Assembly: GCA_030429545.1 (NCBI GenBank)
Contig: JAUIFF010000006.1
Location: 248,001-312,000 of the forward strand
Direction of reading: 5' to 3'
Source: Polyangia bacterium
GTDB lineage: Bacteria > Myxococcota_A > Polyangia > Nannocystales > Nannocystaceae
Length of the DNA: 64,000 nt
In this document: positions 18,271 through 28,688 of the stretch, in pieces
How positions within the stretch are numbered: the first letter of the stretch is position 1
How the letters are laid out: every line of letters starts with the position of its first letter
Notes under the pieces: generated by a model
What the model saw: only the letters and a program-made list of their open reading frames with translations
Told to the model about the DNA's origin: nothing
Database searches by the model: none
Position numbers and translations under genes: made by a program

Positions 18271-20346
18271 ATGGACCTTCGCACGCTCAACCCCGATCAA
18301 CGCCGAGCCGTCCTGCAGATCGACGGGCCGGTCTTGGTGTTGGCAGGTGCCGGCTCGGGCAAGACCCGGGTGATCACCCATCGCATCGCCTACATGCTCG
18401 AGCAGGGCATCCCGGCCGATACGATCGTCGCCCTCAGCTTTACCAATAAGGCGGCCGACGAGATGCGCGAACGTCTCGAGAAAATGGTCGGCAAACAGGC
18501 GGCCGAGGAGTTGGTGCTCGGAACGTTTCACAGCCTGGGCGCCCGCATGATGCGCGAGCGCTACGCCGACTTCGAGTTGCCGCCACGGTTTTCGATTCTC
18601 GACCAGGGCGATGTTTACGGCCTCACCCGTTCGGCCCTGCGCGACGCCGGGATTTACGGTGGCAGGGATGGCGAGCGACGCTACGACTTGGGCGCGATCA
18701 CCCAGCGGATTTCGCTGTGGAAAAACGAGTTCATCACGCCCGAGCAGGCCCTCGACCCCGCACGCCACGAAAGCGAATACGACGAGGTCGCGGCCATGGT
18801 CTACGGGCCCTACGAAGATCGCCTCAAGGCCCTCGGGGCGGTCGACTTTGATGACTTGGTCTGCCGGATCGCTACGGTCCTGCGCGACGACCCCGACGCG
18901 CTCGCCTATTGGCGCAACCGCTTTCACTACCTGATGGTCGACGAGTATCAGGACACCAACCAAAGCCAGTTTGAGGTTCTCTCGCATCTCGCTGGAACCC
19001 GCGAAAATCTGTTTGTCGTCGGCGACGACGACCAGGCGATCTACGGCTGGCGCGGGGCCAAGGTCACCAACATCCTCGGGTTTGACCTCTATTTCCCCGA
19101 GGCTCAGGTCATCAAGTTGGAGCAGAACTACCGCTCCTGCCCCCCGGTGACAACCTGTGCCAACCACCTGATCGTTCGCAACCAAAAGCGCCACGACAAG
19201 GTTTTGCGCCCGCAACGGATCGGCGGCGAGCCGGTCCGCGAAGTCGTGGCAGCCGACGGGGCTGGCGAAGCCCGGTGGGTCGGCCGCAAGATCCGAAACC
19301 TCATTACCGAAGAGCGGATCTCGCCGCGGGACATCGCCGTGCTCTACCGGTCGTCCAAGCAGGCGCGGGCGATTGAAGAAACGTTGCAGGAGCATGGAAT
19401 CGAGTATCAGATTCTCGGCGGGCAGACGTTTTACGACCAAAAGCAACTCAAGGACGTGCTCGCCTATATGCGCGTGCTGGTGACCCCGCGTGACGACCAG
19501 GCGGTTCGCCGGGCGCTCAATGTGCCCTCGCGCGGGGTCGGTGCCAAGACCATTGGCAAACTCGTTGAATATGCAAATGCCTATGGCATCTCGCTGCTCG
19601 ACGCCGTCCACCGCAGCGAAGATATCCCCGGGCTACAGCCCCGCGCACGCCGTGGGCTCCGCGACTTTTCCGGACTGGTCCGCCGCGCACAGGGGCGACG
19701 CAGGGTCACCCACTCAGCGGTCGCTGCTGTCCGCGAGATGCTCGAAGCGGTCCAGTTTCGCAAGCACATGACCAAAGAAACAGGTGCTGGCAAGGCCGCC
19801 AACCAGCGCTGGGCCAACATCGAATTTTTGCTGCGAAGCCTCGAGCGGTTTGAAAATCGCTCGCAATCAGCCTCGCCGCGGTGGTCGGACTTCCTCAACC
19901 GGTTTGACCTCAAGCGCGACAAACAGGACGACAACGACGAGCCTGTCCCAAAGGTCACCCTCGCGACACTCCACAGCTCCAAGGGCCTCGAGTGGCCAAT
20001 GGTGTTTATCATCGGCTGTGAAGAGGGTGTCATGCCCCACAAACGGGTCGACAGCCCACGGATGAGCGATGCGATTGCCGGTGACGAGGAGGAGGAGCGC
20101 CGTCTTTTTTATGTCGGCATCACCCGGGCCCGCGACCGCCTGTTTCTGACCCGGGCACGCACCCGGATCGAACGCGGGCGTCAACTAGAGCGGCGCTCGT
20201 CGCGATTTTTACGCGAGCTCCCCGAGGGCACCTGCACCCTGTACGACGTCGGCCAAGAAGAGGCTATCTCGGGCGAGCGGATTCAGTCGCTGGCAGACGC
20301 TTTTCTTGCCAAACTCGCCGCCCAGATCCCGACTCCGGGGCAATAG
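18271..20346 (+). CDS. UvrD/PcrA/Rep-family ATP-dependent DNA helicase
   Basis: 691 residues starting at MDLRTLNPDQ (ATG 18271); the upstream in-frame ATG at 18223 adds 16 unlikely residues. Superfamily 1A motifs appear in order: AGAGSGKTRVITHR (Lys31 of Walker A), LSFTNKAADEM, GTFHSLG, DEYQDTN (Walker B), GDDDQAIYGWRGA, LEQNYRS, LHSSKGLEWPMVF and LFYVGITRAR. The protein is shorter than E. coli UvrD and closer to Rep/PcrA in size. It is a cytoplasmic 3'-5' helicase for repair or replication restart. The precise paralogue (PcrA, UvrD or Rep) is not decided here. Confidence 0.95.
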   Translation: MDLRTLNPDQRRAVLQIDGPVLVLAGAGSGKTRVITHRIAYMLEQGIPADTIVALSFTNKAADEMRERLEKMVGKQAAEELVLGTFHSLGARMMRERYADFELPPRFSILDQGDVYGLTRSALRDAGIYGGRDGERRYDLGAITQRISLWKNEFITPEQALDPARHESEYDEVAAMVYGPYEDRLKALGAVDFDDLVCRIATVLRDDPDALAYWRNRFHYLMVDEYQDTNQSQFEVLSHLAGTRENLFVVGDDDQAIYGWRGAKVTNILGFDLYFPEAQVIKLEQNYRSCPPVTTCANHLIVRNQKRHDKVLRPQRIGGEPVREVVAADGAGEARWVGRKIRNLITEERISPRDIAVLYRSSKQARAIEETLQEHGIEYQILGGQTFYDQKQLKDVLAYMRVLVTPRDDQAVRRALNVPSRGVGAKTIGKLVEYANAYGISLLDAVHRSEDIPGLQPRARRGLRDFSGLVRRAQGRRRVTHSAVAAVREMLEAVQFRKHMTKETGAGKAANQRWANIEFLLRSLERFENRSQSASPRWSDFLNRFDLKRDKQDDNDEPVPKVTLATLHSSKGLEWPMVFIIGCEEGVMPHKRVDSPRMSDAIAGDEEEERRLFYVGITRARDRLFLTRARTRIERGRQLERRSSRFLRELPEGTCTLYDVGQEEAISGERIQSLADAFLAKLAAQIPTPGQ

Positions 20347-20646
20347 CCGACGAACAAGCGTGCATTTACACGCTGCTCCACAGACCCTGATGTGGGGCAT
20401 ACGTTCACCCTCGGCAAAAGCGATCGCCAATTGAGGTAGCGATCCCCTATAATCGCGCGGCCCAGCGCCCAGGTGGCCTGACTTGCCGTATACCACCTCC
20501 ACTCGCGCATTTTTCGCGTTCCCGAGACTTCTCCGACACCGCAATCGCCCAATTGAACGGCATTCTCCTTCGGCGTTCATTGGCTACAATACTCCGAACA
20601 CGTTTCGCTGTTCCCCTCGCGAGTTCGACGCCAGGACCTCCCGCTA
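20347..20646. other. 300-base gap upstream of the cyclase gene
   Basis: No gene is evident. The stretch holds one TGYANNTRCA palindrome (20361) just after the helicase stop. A perfect TATAAT hexamer is at 20448-20453, but no TTGACA-like box lies at 16-18 bases spacing, so it is only a weak promoter candidate. GCGATCGCCAATTG and CAATCGCCCAATTG look like two related segments about 120 bases apart. A TACAAT at 20585 is another weak -10 candidate for the downstream gene. Confidence 0.4.
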
Positions 20647-22533
20647 ATGTCTACCGACAAGCCTGACAACCGAAACAGCTCAAGTGCTGAGACTGATTCG
20701 GCCGACGATCGCGGAGACGAGAACCGCAGCGCGAACGAACAGCTCGCCGATCAGGTGCTTGCCGATGAGGACGAGGGCCTGTTGTCCAAGTCTCTGATCA
20801 ACCAGCCCGACGACGACGACGACATTCTCGCCGGCAGCTTGATCGACGAAGACATTCCGGGGGTCACGCCATCGGGTACGGTCGCCGTCAACCCGGCCGA
20901 CTCGAACGCGACGATGGTCATCCGCCAGGTTTTGGGGCCCGACCCCCACGTCCAGGCCAACCCGGACACCGGCGAGCAGCCGATTGCACCAACAAGCGAC
21001 CCGAGCAAGCGCACCGACGCCGCCCAGTACCGCCACGATTTGCGCACGCCGTTCAACCTGATGATCGGCTACAGCGAAATGCTGATTGAAGATGCCGAAG
21101 ATGCCGGCGACGACTACTTTGGCGGCAACCTGCAAAGCATCCTGCGAGATGCCAAACAGCTGCTCAACCTCATCGACGAAATTTTAAAACCGGCCAACCC
21201 GACGCCGAGCCAGGAGCGACTCAACCACGACCTTTTGTTTCCGTTGAGTCACCTGCGACAAAATGTGATTCGGCTGCGGCAACAGGCCGCCGACGGTGGC
21301 CGCGATGCCATGGTGCCCGACCTCGATCGGATCCATATCGCGGTCGAAAAATTCGGTGAGCTGGTCGGCCGCGGCTACCTCGAAAAGGCGACAGAGGGCA
21401 AACGCTCAGGCTCTAGCAAGACCCACCGCAAAAAACCTGACAGCCGCCCGGCGATCAGCGACAACCGCCTGCGCGTTGAGTCTGGCACCCTGCTCGTCGT
21501 CGACGACAACGAGTCCAACCGCAACATGTTGTCGCGGCGACTGATTCGCCAAAACCACGCCGTCGAGGTGGCAGAAAACGGCAAGCGTGCCCTCGAGATG
21601 TTGCGTGCCCGCGACTTCGACCTCGTCTTGCTCGACGTCATGATGCCCGAGATGGACGGCTACGAAGTCCTCGAACGGATGCACGCTGACGACAAGCTCC
21701 GGGGGATTCCGGTGATCATGATCTCAGCCCTCGACCAACTCGACACGGCCGTGCGCTGCATCGAATTGGGTGCCGAGGACTACCTGACCAAGCCGTTTAA
21801 CCCGACGATTTTGCGGGCCCGGATCGGTGCCTGCCTCGAAAAAAAGCGACTTCGCGACCGCGAGCGTGCCTACATCCGCAAGCTTCGTACCGAGCAGGAA
21901 CGCAGCGAACAGTTGCTGCTCAACATCCTCCCCAAGGCCATCGCCGGCCGTCTCAAGGAGGGTCACCGGACCATCGCCGACAGCTTTCCCGATGTCTCGG
22001 TGCTGTTTGCCGACCTCGTTGGATTTACTCGCCTATCCGAGCAGGTCGCCCCCGGTGACCTCGTTGCCATGCTCAACAAAATCTTCTCGATGTTCGACCT
22101 CCTGGCCGAAAAACATGGCCTAGAGAAGATCAAAACAATTGGCGACGAATACATGGTCGCCGCCGGCTTGCCGACCCCCAACCCTGCGCACGCTGAGGCC
22201 TGTGCCAACATGGCCCTCGACATGCTTGCGGTGATGGAGCGCTTCAACGCCAAGCGCAACCAGGGCGTCCGGATTCGCGTGGGGATGAACTGCGGGCCCG
22301 TGACAGCCGGGGTCATTGGCACCAAAAAGTTTGCCTACGACCTGTGGGGCGACACGGTCAACATCGCCAGTCGGATGGAGTCCCACGGCATTGCCAACTC
22401 GGTTCAGGTGACCGAGGCGACCTACAAGCGCCTGCGTGGGAAATTCACGTTCCAGCGGCGGGGCATCATTCACGTCAAGGGCAAGGGCGCCCTTTGTACG
22501 TACTTCCTAGTCGGTCGCCGGACGCAAAAGTAG
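20647..22533 (+). CDS. Receiver-domain class III adenylate cyclase with HisKA-like N-terminal domain
   Basis: 628 residues. The first 115 residues are acidic and disordered. Residues about 120-190 resemble a histidine-kinase dimerisation domain (HDLRTPFNLMIGYSEML), but no ATPase domain follows. A receiver domain spans about 280-400 (VVDDNES, phosphoacceptor Asp330 in LLDVMMPEMDG, LTKPF). A class III cyclase domain follows (about 450-620): metal-binding Asp456 (FADLVGFT) and Asp500 (IGDEYM), adenine-selecting Lys496 and Asp565, and DTVNIASRM with the transition-state Asn and Arg. The Lys/Asp pair favours ATP over GTP. It is predicted to be cytoplasmic, making cAMP under control of phosphorylation of the receiver. 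Confidence 0.93.
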   Translation: MSTDKPDNRNSSSAETDSADDRGDENRSANEQLADQVLADEDEGLLSKSLINQPDDDDDILAGSLIDEDIPGVTPSGTVAVNPADSNATMVIRQVLGPDPHVQANPDTGEQPIAPTSDPSKRTDAAQYRHDLRTPFNLMIGYSEMLIEDAEDAGDDYFGGNLQSILRDAKQLLNLIDEILKPANPTPSQERLNHDLLFPLSHLRQNVIRLRQQAADGGRDAMVPDLDRIHIAVEKFGELVGRGYLEKATEGKRSGSSKTHRKKPDSRPAISDNRLRVESGTLLVVDDNESNRNMLSRRLIRQNHAVEVAENGKRALEMLRARDFDLVLLDVMMPEMDGYEVLERMHADDKLRGIPVIMISALDQLDTAVRCIELGAEDYLTKPFNPTILRARIGACLEKKRLRDRERAYIRKLRTEQERSEQLLLNILPKAIAGRLKEGHRTIADSFPDVSVLFADLVGFTRLSEQVAPGDLVAMLNKIFSMFDLLAEKHGLEKIKTIGDEYMVAAGLPTPNPAHAEACANMALDMLAVMERFNAKRNQGVRIRVGMNCGPVTAGVIGTKKFAYDLWGDTVNIASRMESHGIANSVQVTEATYKRLRGKFTFQRRGIIHVKGKGALCTYFLVGRRTQK

Positions 22534-22739
22534 CCGTCTCGCCACCGTAGTGCGGGACCCGCTGCAGAGTCGTTGTATCGTCACCTTTTGTGGCAACTAA
22601 CGATCGCGCGCATGGGCGGGTGTGGTGATATCGAGCCCGCCTATCGTTGTCGATTGCAATCGCGCCAAAGAACCCTGTTTGCAACAATCCCTGGCCGAAC
22701 ATGGATGCCTGCGCACGAGTGTGGAATCATCGAGCCCCA

Positions 22740-22769
22740 CGCTGCGTATCGCGGACGCAGCGGGTTTTT
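22740..22769 (+). terminator. Rho-independent terminator after the cyclase gene
   Basis: A perfect 8-bp stem CGCTGCGT/ACGCAGCG with a 7-base loop is followed by GG and five T. It lies 207 bases after the cyclase stop and 73 bases before the macroglobulin gene, so it separates the two transcription units. The rest of the 309-base gap shows nothing recognisable. Confidence 0.7.
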
Positions 22770-22842
22770 GTAACGACCTCCTACCCCTTATCTGCTGCAC
22801 GCCCGCGCGACTCGACCCAAGGTCGGGAACAGGACTTCTAAC

Positions 22843-25800
22843 ATGCCCCGCCACTCCCGTTTCTACCGTCCATTGTGCCCTGTGTTTGTGGCCCTCCTGT
22901 GTGCCTGCCAGCCGGTTAAAAAACCCGAGCAGACGACGACCAATGCAGCTACAAGTGAAGCGCCCGAGCGTAGCGTCCTCGTCCACACCTTGCCCGAAGG
23001 ACATGAAACTTTGGTGTTTCCGCCGGCGATCGAGGGTCGCGCCAAACGTCCGATTCTCAAGCTTACCGACGGCACCAAAATCAAAACCAAAGACGACGCC
23101 GAAGAGGAACAAAAGCCGCTAGAGGTACGCTGGCCGTCGTCAGACTCGTTTCGGTTTTCCGGCCAGACCTTTCACGTGACCTTCAACCAACCGGTCCACG
23201 AGTCGCTCAAACGGCCCAAGCGTGCCAAGCGGGGCACACTCAAGATCACCCCGCGGATCAAGGGCACCGCCCGCTGGACCTCCCGCAGCGTGCTCGAGTT
23301 CTCCGCCGATCGACCATTTGACCCCGACACGGAGTACACCGTCGAGATCGCCGGGGTACAAATCAAAGACGGCCCCGCCATGACCGAGCCGTGGAAGGCG
23401 ACATTTAAAGCCCGCCCGCGGATTCCGATGGCCGGCAAGGTCCTCACCTATATTCCCCGCCCCAACTATCCGCGTGTCATTTCGATGTTCCCCCCGACCG
23501 GTGCCAAGGTTGGCGAACACCAGAGCATCGGGGTGATCTACGACCAACCGATCGACCTCGAGCGCGCGGCCAAACTCGTCAAGCTCAAGTCGGGCAACAA
23601 ACGGCGAAAAGTCCGGCTCACTCACCCACTCGGTTCGCGTTACCAGGGCATTGAGGTCGACCCCAAACAGGTCGTGGTGGTGATTCCCGAGGAGCCGCTT
23701 CAGTCCCGCGAAGAGCTCGCGCTGATTGCCGCCGACCGCATCCACAAAGACGACATCGATCCCGACGAGGGCAAGCCCGACCCACTCGTTCACGACTTTT
23801 CGATCGCCGGTCCGCTGGAGCTCACCGAAGTTGCCTGCGGCTACGGCTACAACTCCACCTGCGAGTGGAACGAAGGTCAAAAGCTGCTCAAAACCGGCGG
23901 CCGCGACCTCGAGATCAAGTTTTCAAACCCCCTCAAGGGCACCACCAAAGAGCTCAAAAACGGGGTCCAAATCTCCCCACCGGTCAAAAACCTCAGCGTG
24001 TGGAGCTCGGGTGGTTGGGACGGTGTGGGCCGTTTGCGGATCTCCGGTGCGTTTGAAACCTCGACCCGCTACACGATTTCGATCGCCGGGGTCCAAGACG
24101 TACACGGCCATCGCATCGGTACGCCGATTTCGTTTGTTGTCGAGACAAACCCCCAGGGTGCGAGCGCGACCATGGCCGAGGGCGTGTTGCTGCTCGACCA
24201 GGTTGCCAGCCAAGAGTTTGTGGCGACCACACGCAACGTTTCACGCGCCAAAATCCTCGCCTGGCCGATCGCCGACGACGACCCGTCGGCCATGGAAAAG
24301 GCCCGCGAAAATGTGCGGCGCCACAAGCTGCCGACCGAGTCGGCACCCATCGCAATTCCATTTACGCCCACCAGCATCCAAGACGAGTACGTCAAAACCA
24401 AGGTCAACCTGCTGGGCAAACTAAAGCCCGGTCGCAACTACATCACCACCGTGGCGATCGACAAGACCGCCCACGGGGCGCTGGTGGTCAACTACCCCTC
24501 GTGGATGAGCGCCGGGCGGACCCCGGTGGCCCTGCTGACTCCGGGTGACAGCCAGGCACTCGCTGTACATACACACATGATGGGCGACGCCGCCGTTGTC
24601 CATGTCTCGCGGCTGGAGTCGGGCGAGCCGGTTGCAGGTGCAACCTTTAAACTCAACGGCGAAAACCTGCTCAACAGCCCGACCACCGACCAAAACGGAG
24701 TCGCCGTGCTGCCGGCCGGCCTCGACAAATTCGAAGACGCACTGCTCCACGTCGAAGGCGGTGGTGCAGCTGCAACCATCTCGATGGCCGGCTCACGCAC
24801 CCGGGCGCGCTCGATGTACCCGGGCATGACCACTGGCAAGACCCTTCCCGGTGGCGACGCCCGCGGGCTGGTGATGACCGACCGCGGCATCTACCGCCCC
24901 GGGGCGACCGTGCATGTCAAAGCTTCGCTGCGTCGCAAGGTCGGTGAACGCCTCGTACCCATGGCCTCGGCCCCGGTCCAGGTCCGGATCATCGGCCCGA
25001 CCGGCGACGAGGTTGCCAGCTACCCGGGTGTCACCGACGACATGGGCAGCGTAGCTGTTGACTATACAAGCAAAAAACAGGGTAGGATCGGCCGCCACCA
25101 AATCGAGGTTGCCGCGCTCACCGATACCGACACCGTGCTCGCCAATGAGTCGGTGATGATCGCCGAGTTCGAGCCCCCGCGGTTTACCGTGGATGTCGAG
25201 GCCCAGCCCGCCGGCAAAAAATCGCTGTCCGCCACCGTGCTCGGCCGCTACCTGTTTGGTGCCCCGATGGAGGGTGCTAGCGTCGAGTGGTCGGTCTCGC
25301 GGCGCGAAGCCAAGCTCGCCCGCAGCACCCTCACCGACGCCGGCCTGCGGTTTACCGACAACCGCAGCACCTACTATTACGACGACGATCGTAGCAGTAG
25401 CCGGTGGTCGCGTTCGGGCCGTGGCACCCTCGACGCCGACGGCACCCTCGAACTCAACCCCACTGTCCAACTCGATAAAGATGGCGGGCCCCAGGAGTTC
25501 ACGATCGAGGCCGATGTCACCGACGCCTCGTACCGTCACATCGCCGGTCGCGGTTCGGCCGTGTTGCACCCTGCCGACCGCTACGCTGGCCTGCGCCTCA
25601 AGACAGCCTGGACCGATGTCGAAAAACCGATGGCTGTCGACCTCGGAGTAGTCGGCACCGACGGGCAGCCGATCGCCGGGACCAAGGTCACCGCCAAGCT
25701 GTTTCACATCGACTGGAAGTACACCCGCAAACGCACCTCCTCCGGCATTGAGTACAACTGGCACCGCACCCGCAAGCAGGTCGATAGTTGTAGTGTCACA

Positions 25801-28632
25801 AGTGCCGTGACCCCAGTGAGTTGCGAAGTCACCCCGCCCGAGTCGGGTCGCTTTGAGCTCATCAGTTCGGTCGGCGGCCGCGAGGGCGGTGCGCTCACAA
25901 CCTGGGCCTGGCGCCGTGGAGGGGCCAGCAGCCGGTTCCCAACCCAGGGCCATCGCATCGACCTCGTCAGCGACAAGCCCCGCTACGCCCCGGGTGACCG
26001 CGCCAAAATCCTGGTGCGCAACCCCTACCCAGCCGCCACTGCCATCCTGACCTTAGAGCAAGGTGGACTTGTCACCCACCGGTCGATTGCGATCGAAGGT
26101 GGTGCCGAAGTCATCGAAGTCCCGATCACCAAAAGCCATGCTCCGCGGATCCACGCCACCGTCACCCTGATCCCGCGCAAGGTCACCGGGGCCGACCGGG
26201 CCGATTGGAAGGTCGGGGTGCTGCGCCTGCCGGTCTCTCTCGAAGATGCCGAGCTCGATGTCGCCGTCAAGACCGACCGCGACCAGTACAAACCTGGCCA
26301 AGAAGTCACCTTGGATGTCGACGTCAAAAACGGCGGACGCGGGGTTGCCGGGGCCGAGGTTGCGATCGCGGTCGTCGACGAGGGGATTTTGCGGATGACC
26401 AACCACCACGCCCCCGATCCGGTCACCGGCCTGCGTCCGAGCCAACCGCTCAACTTTGAAATCGTCGACTCACGTGAGGGTTTGGCCGCCCTTATGCGCC
26501 TGAGCAGCGAAAGCGGCGACGGTGATGCCGGCGAGGAAAACCAGGACAACACCCGCAAAAACTTTGTCCAAACCGCGCTGTGGAAACCCGACCTGCGCAC
26601 CGACAACAACGGCCGTGCCCGCGTCACGTTTACGTTGCCAGACAACCTGACCAAGTTCCGGGTGATGGCCGTCGTCCTCGACAAGGACGGCCGCGGCGGC
26701 TCGCAGGAGCATGCGTTTACCGTGCGCAAGCCGGTGATGATGATTCCGGTGATTCCCCGGTTTGCCCACGTCGGCGATCAATTTGAAGCTGCAACGATGT
26801 TGCACAACAACACCGATGAGCCCCTCGACGCCAAGGTCAGCCTGGGGCCCACCGAGCAGGCCATTGAGATCAAGCCGCACAAGCGTGCCCGCGTCAACTT
26901 CCCGCTCACGGCCGACAAGCCCGGCGACCTCAACCTCGCGTTTGCGGTCAAACAAGGGGGCACCACCCACGACGCGGTCGAGGTTTCGGTCCCGGTCGAC
27001 CGCGCCGGTGTCAGCGAACACCCGCGCCTCGATGGTGCGTTTGTCCAGGGCCAGGACATCCAAATGAAAGTGCCCGATGGGGTGTTTGCCGGCCGCGGGC
27101 AGCAAGACGCCGTCAAGGTGCTCGTGGGTCAACACCTGTGGCCCGAGCTCGGCGCCCGCCTCGAGTTTTTGCTCGGCTACCCGCACGGCTGTGTCGAGCA
27201 AACGACCTCGTCGACCCTGCCACTGTTGGCTGCACGCGACATTCTCCCGCGGATCGGCCTGTCGTCGATGCCCAAGGAAGAACTCGACAAACGCATCAAA
27301 GCCGGCATCGATCGCCTCGCCAGCATGCGGACTTCCGGCGGTGGCCTGGCCTATTGGCCAGGAGGATCGTCGCCCAACGTCTACGGTACCGCCTACGCGA
27401 TCCGGGCCGTGATCGCGGCCAAGAAGGCCGGCATCGAAGTACCCCCCAACCTGCTGTCGGGCATGACCAACTACCTCGAAAGCAAGATGCTGCTCGGCCG
27501 CACCGAGCCCGAGGTCAAGGCCGCCATTGCCCAGAGTTTGGCCGAGGTCGGCGAGCTGCCACAAAGTTCAGCAGATGCCCTTTACGACACGTTCGAAAAA
27601 CAGGGCGTGTTTGGTCTCGCCAGCCTGGCGATTGCCCTGAGCCATTTGGACGGCCAGGAAGACCGGGTCAAGACGCTCGTCGATGCCGTCGAGTCGAAGT
27701 TCGACAAGGACGGCTCGCTGCTCGACAAGACCAGAAACAACGACTTTTACTACTACGGCTCGCCAACCCGGACCAAGGCCCAGGCCCTGGTCGCCATTGG
27801 CCGCCTGCGCAAGGCCTCGACCCTGCGCCCGGTCCTGACCAAGGCTCTGGCCGAAACCACCGGCTCGTACACCACCCAGTCGACCGCCTACTCACTCATG
27901 GCGGTGGCCGAGCAAATCGTCGACAGCCCGAGCGACGGGGCCAAAATCGAAGTCTACCTCGGCAGCGAACAACTGACCCCGAGCAAGGAGCTCGGCCACG
28001 GTAGCTTTGAATATACAATCCCGCTCGAGCGCCTGCGCGGCAAGGACGAGCTGCTCAAGTTGCGCAGCGAAAGCAAGGCCGCGATCGCGTTTATGATCGA
28101 CTCGACCTGGAGTCGGGATCTTGTAGATGCAAGGGGTCAAGCTGCGACCTCAGCCGAGAAGGGTGTCAACCTCTACCGGGTGATCACCGACGGTGCCGGT
28201 AACGAACTCAAACTCGACGAGGTCGAGCCGGGCCAGGTCCTGCGTGTGGCCCTGCTCGCCGAACTACCGGTCGACAAGATCGACCGCGATCGAATGGGCT
28301 ACTTGGCCATCACCGATCGCCTCCCAGCCGGGTTTGAGCCCATGCAAACCGACCTCTGGACAGTCGCGCGGGCACCCGATCTGACCGACGCCCACCCGTT
28401 TCACCAGTGGCTACGCTGGGGTGGCACCGAGGCCAGCTTTATCGAGATGCGAGATGATCGCGTATACATCTACTTTGACCGTCTGTGGGGGCGGCGGGCA
28501 CTGGCGACCTACCTCGTGCGAGCCACCACCCCGGGAACCTACGCACTCCCGCCGGCGATCGGCGAGTTTATGTACGTGCCCAACAGCGAAAGCTACAGCG
28601 CTGCAGGCACGGTCAAGGTCGTCAAGAAATAG
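22843..28632 (+). CDS. Bacterial alpha-2-macroglobulin lipoprotein with thioester
   Basis: 1929 residues, within the range of large bacterial alpha-2-macroglobulins of the YfhM/MagD type. The signal peptide ends in ALLCAC, a lipobox, so the protein is probably an anchored periplasmic lipoprotein. MG domains carry typical segments: DRGIYRPG with a bait-adjacent region, YAPGDRAKILVRNPYP, TLPDNLTKFRVMAV. The thioester motif CVEQ (Cys1450, Gln1453) in GYPHGCVEQTTS is intact, followed by the alpha/alpha barrel complement-like domain. In the family it traps proteases that enter the periplasm and is usually paired with PbpC, a cell-wall synthase found here 3.5 kb downstream. A strong terminator follows. 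Five palindromes lie inside. Confidence 0.95.
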   Translation: MPRHSRFYRPLCPVFVALLCACQPVKKPEQTTTNAATSEAPERSVLVHTLPEGHETLVFPPAIEGRAKRPILKLTDGTKIKTKDDAEEEQKPLEVRWPSSDSFRFSGQTFHVTFNQPVHESLKRPKRAKRGTLKITPRIKGTARWTSRSVLEFSADRPFDPDTEYTVEIAGVQIKDGPAMTEPWKATFKARPRIPMAGKVLTYIPRPNYPRVISMFPPTGAKVGEHQSIGVIYDQPIDLERAAKLVKLKSGNKRRKVRLTHPLGSRYQGIEVDPKQVVVVIPEEPLQSREELALIAADRIHKDDIDPDEGKPDPLVHDFSIAGPLELTEVACGYGYNSTCEWNEGQKLLKTGGRDLEIKFSNPLKGTTKELKNGVQISPPVKNLSVWSSGGWDGVGRLRISGAFETSTRYTISIAGVQDVHGHRIGTPISFVVETNPQGASATMAEGVLLLDQVASQEFVATTRNVSRAKILAWPIADDDPSAMEKARENVRRHKLPTESAPIAIPFTPTSIQDEYVKTKVNLLGKLKPGRNYITTVAIDKTAHGALVVNYPSWMSAGRTPVALLTPGDSQALAVHTHMMGDAAVVHVSRLESGEPVAGATFKLNGENLLNSPTTDQNGVAVLPAGLDKFEDALLHVEGGGAAATISMAGSRTRARSMYPGMTTGKTLPGGDARGLVMTDRGIYRPGATVHVKASLRRKVGERLVPMASAPVQVRIIGPTGDEVASYPGVTDDMGSVAVDYTSKKQGRIGRHQIEVAALTDTDTVLANESVMIAEFEPPRFTVDVEAQPAGKKSLSATVLGRYLFGAPMEGASVEWSVSRREAKLARSTLTDAGLRFTDNRSTYYYDDDRSSSRWSRSGRGTLDADGTLELNPTVQLDKDGGPQEFTIEADVTDASYRHIAGRGSAVLHPADRYAGLRLKTAWTDVEKPMAVDLGVVGTDGQPIAGTKVTAKLFHIDWKYTRKRTSSGIEYNWHRTRKQVDSCSVTSAVTPVSCEVTPPESGRFELISSVGGREGGALTTWAWRRGGASSRFPTQGHRIDLVSDKPRYAPGDRAKILVRNPYPAATAILTLEQGGLVTHRSIAIEGGAEVIEVPITKSHAPRIHATVTLIPRKVTGADRADWKVGVLRLPVSLEDAELDVAVKTDRDQYKPGQEVTLDVDVKNGGRGVAGAEVAIAVVDEGILRMTNHHAPDPVTGLRPSQPLNFEIVDSREGLAALMRLSSESGDGDAGEENQDNTRKNFVQTALWKPDLRTDNNGRARVTFTLPDNLTKFRVMAVVLDKDGRGGSQEHAFTVRKPVMMIPVIPRFAHVGDQFEAATMLHNNTDEPLDAKVSLGPTEQAIEIKPHKRARVNFPLTADKPGDLNLAFAVKQGGTTHDAVEVSVPVDRAGVSEHPRLDGAFVQGQDIQMKVPDGVFAGRGQQDAVKVLVGQHLWPELGARLEFLLGYPHGCVEQTTSSTLPLLAARDILPRIGLSSMPKEELDKRIKAGIDRLASMRTSGGGLAYWPGGSSPNVYGTAYAIRAVIAAKKAGIEVPPNLLSGMTNYLESKMLLGRTEPEVKAAIAQSLAEVGELPQSSADALYDTFEKQGVFGLASLAIALSHLDGQEDRVKTLVDAVESKFDKDGSLLDKTRNNDFYYYGSPTRTKAQALVAIGRLRKASTLRPVLTKALAETTGSYTTQSTAYSLMAVAEQIVDSPSDGAKIEVYLGSEQLTPSKELGHGSFEYTIPLERLRGKDELLKLRSESKAAIAFMIDSTWSRDLVDARGQAATSAEKGVNLYRVITDGAGNELKLDEVEPGQVLRVALLAELPVDKIDRDRMGYLAITDRLPAGFEPMQTDLWTVARAPDLTDAHPFHQWLRWGGTEASFIEMRDDRVYIYFDRLWGRRALATYLVRATTPGTYALPPAIGEFMYVPNSESYSAAGTVKVVKK

Positions 28633-28653
28633 CGCCTCCCGAACCTACGAGAT

Positions 28654-28688
28654 GGGCCTACACCGGTGGTGTGGGCCCGTTTTGTTTT
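28654..28688 (+). terminator. Rho-independent terminator after the macroglobulin gene
   Basis: An 11-bp stem (GGGCCTACACC / GGTGTGGGCCC, one T-G wobble) with a 3-base loop is followed by GTTTTGTTTT, starting 22 bases after the stop codon. This shows that alpha-2-macroglobulin and PbpC are not simply one transcript. Confidence 0.85.

Noticed and set aside
20448..20453. TATAAT as a sigma-70 promoter for the cyclase gene
   Set aside because: No acceptable -35 box at 16-18 bases spacing; mentioned only within the gap description.
22843..28632. Large minus-strand open frames opposite the alpha-2-macroglobulin gene
   Set aside because: Antisense shadows; the plus-strand frame is continuous over 1929 codons with an intact thioester motif.
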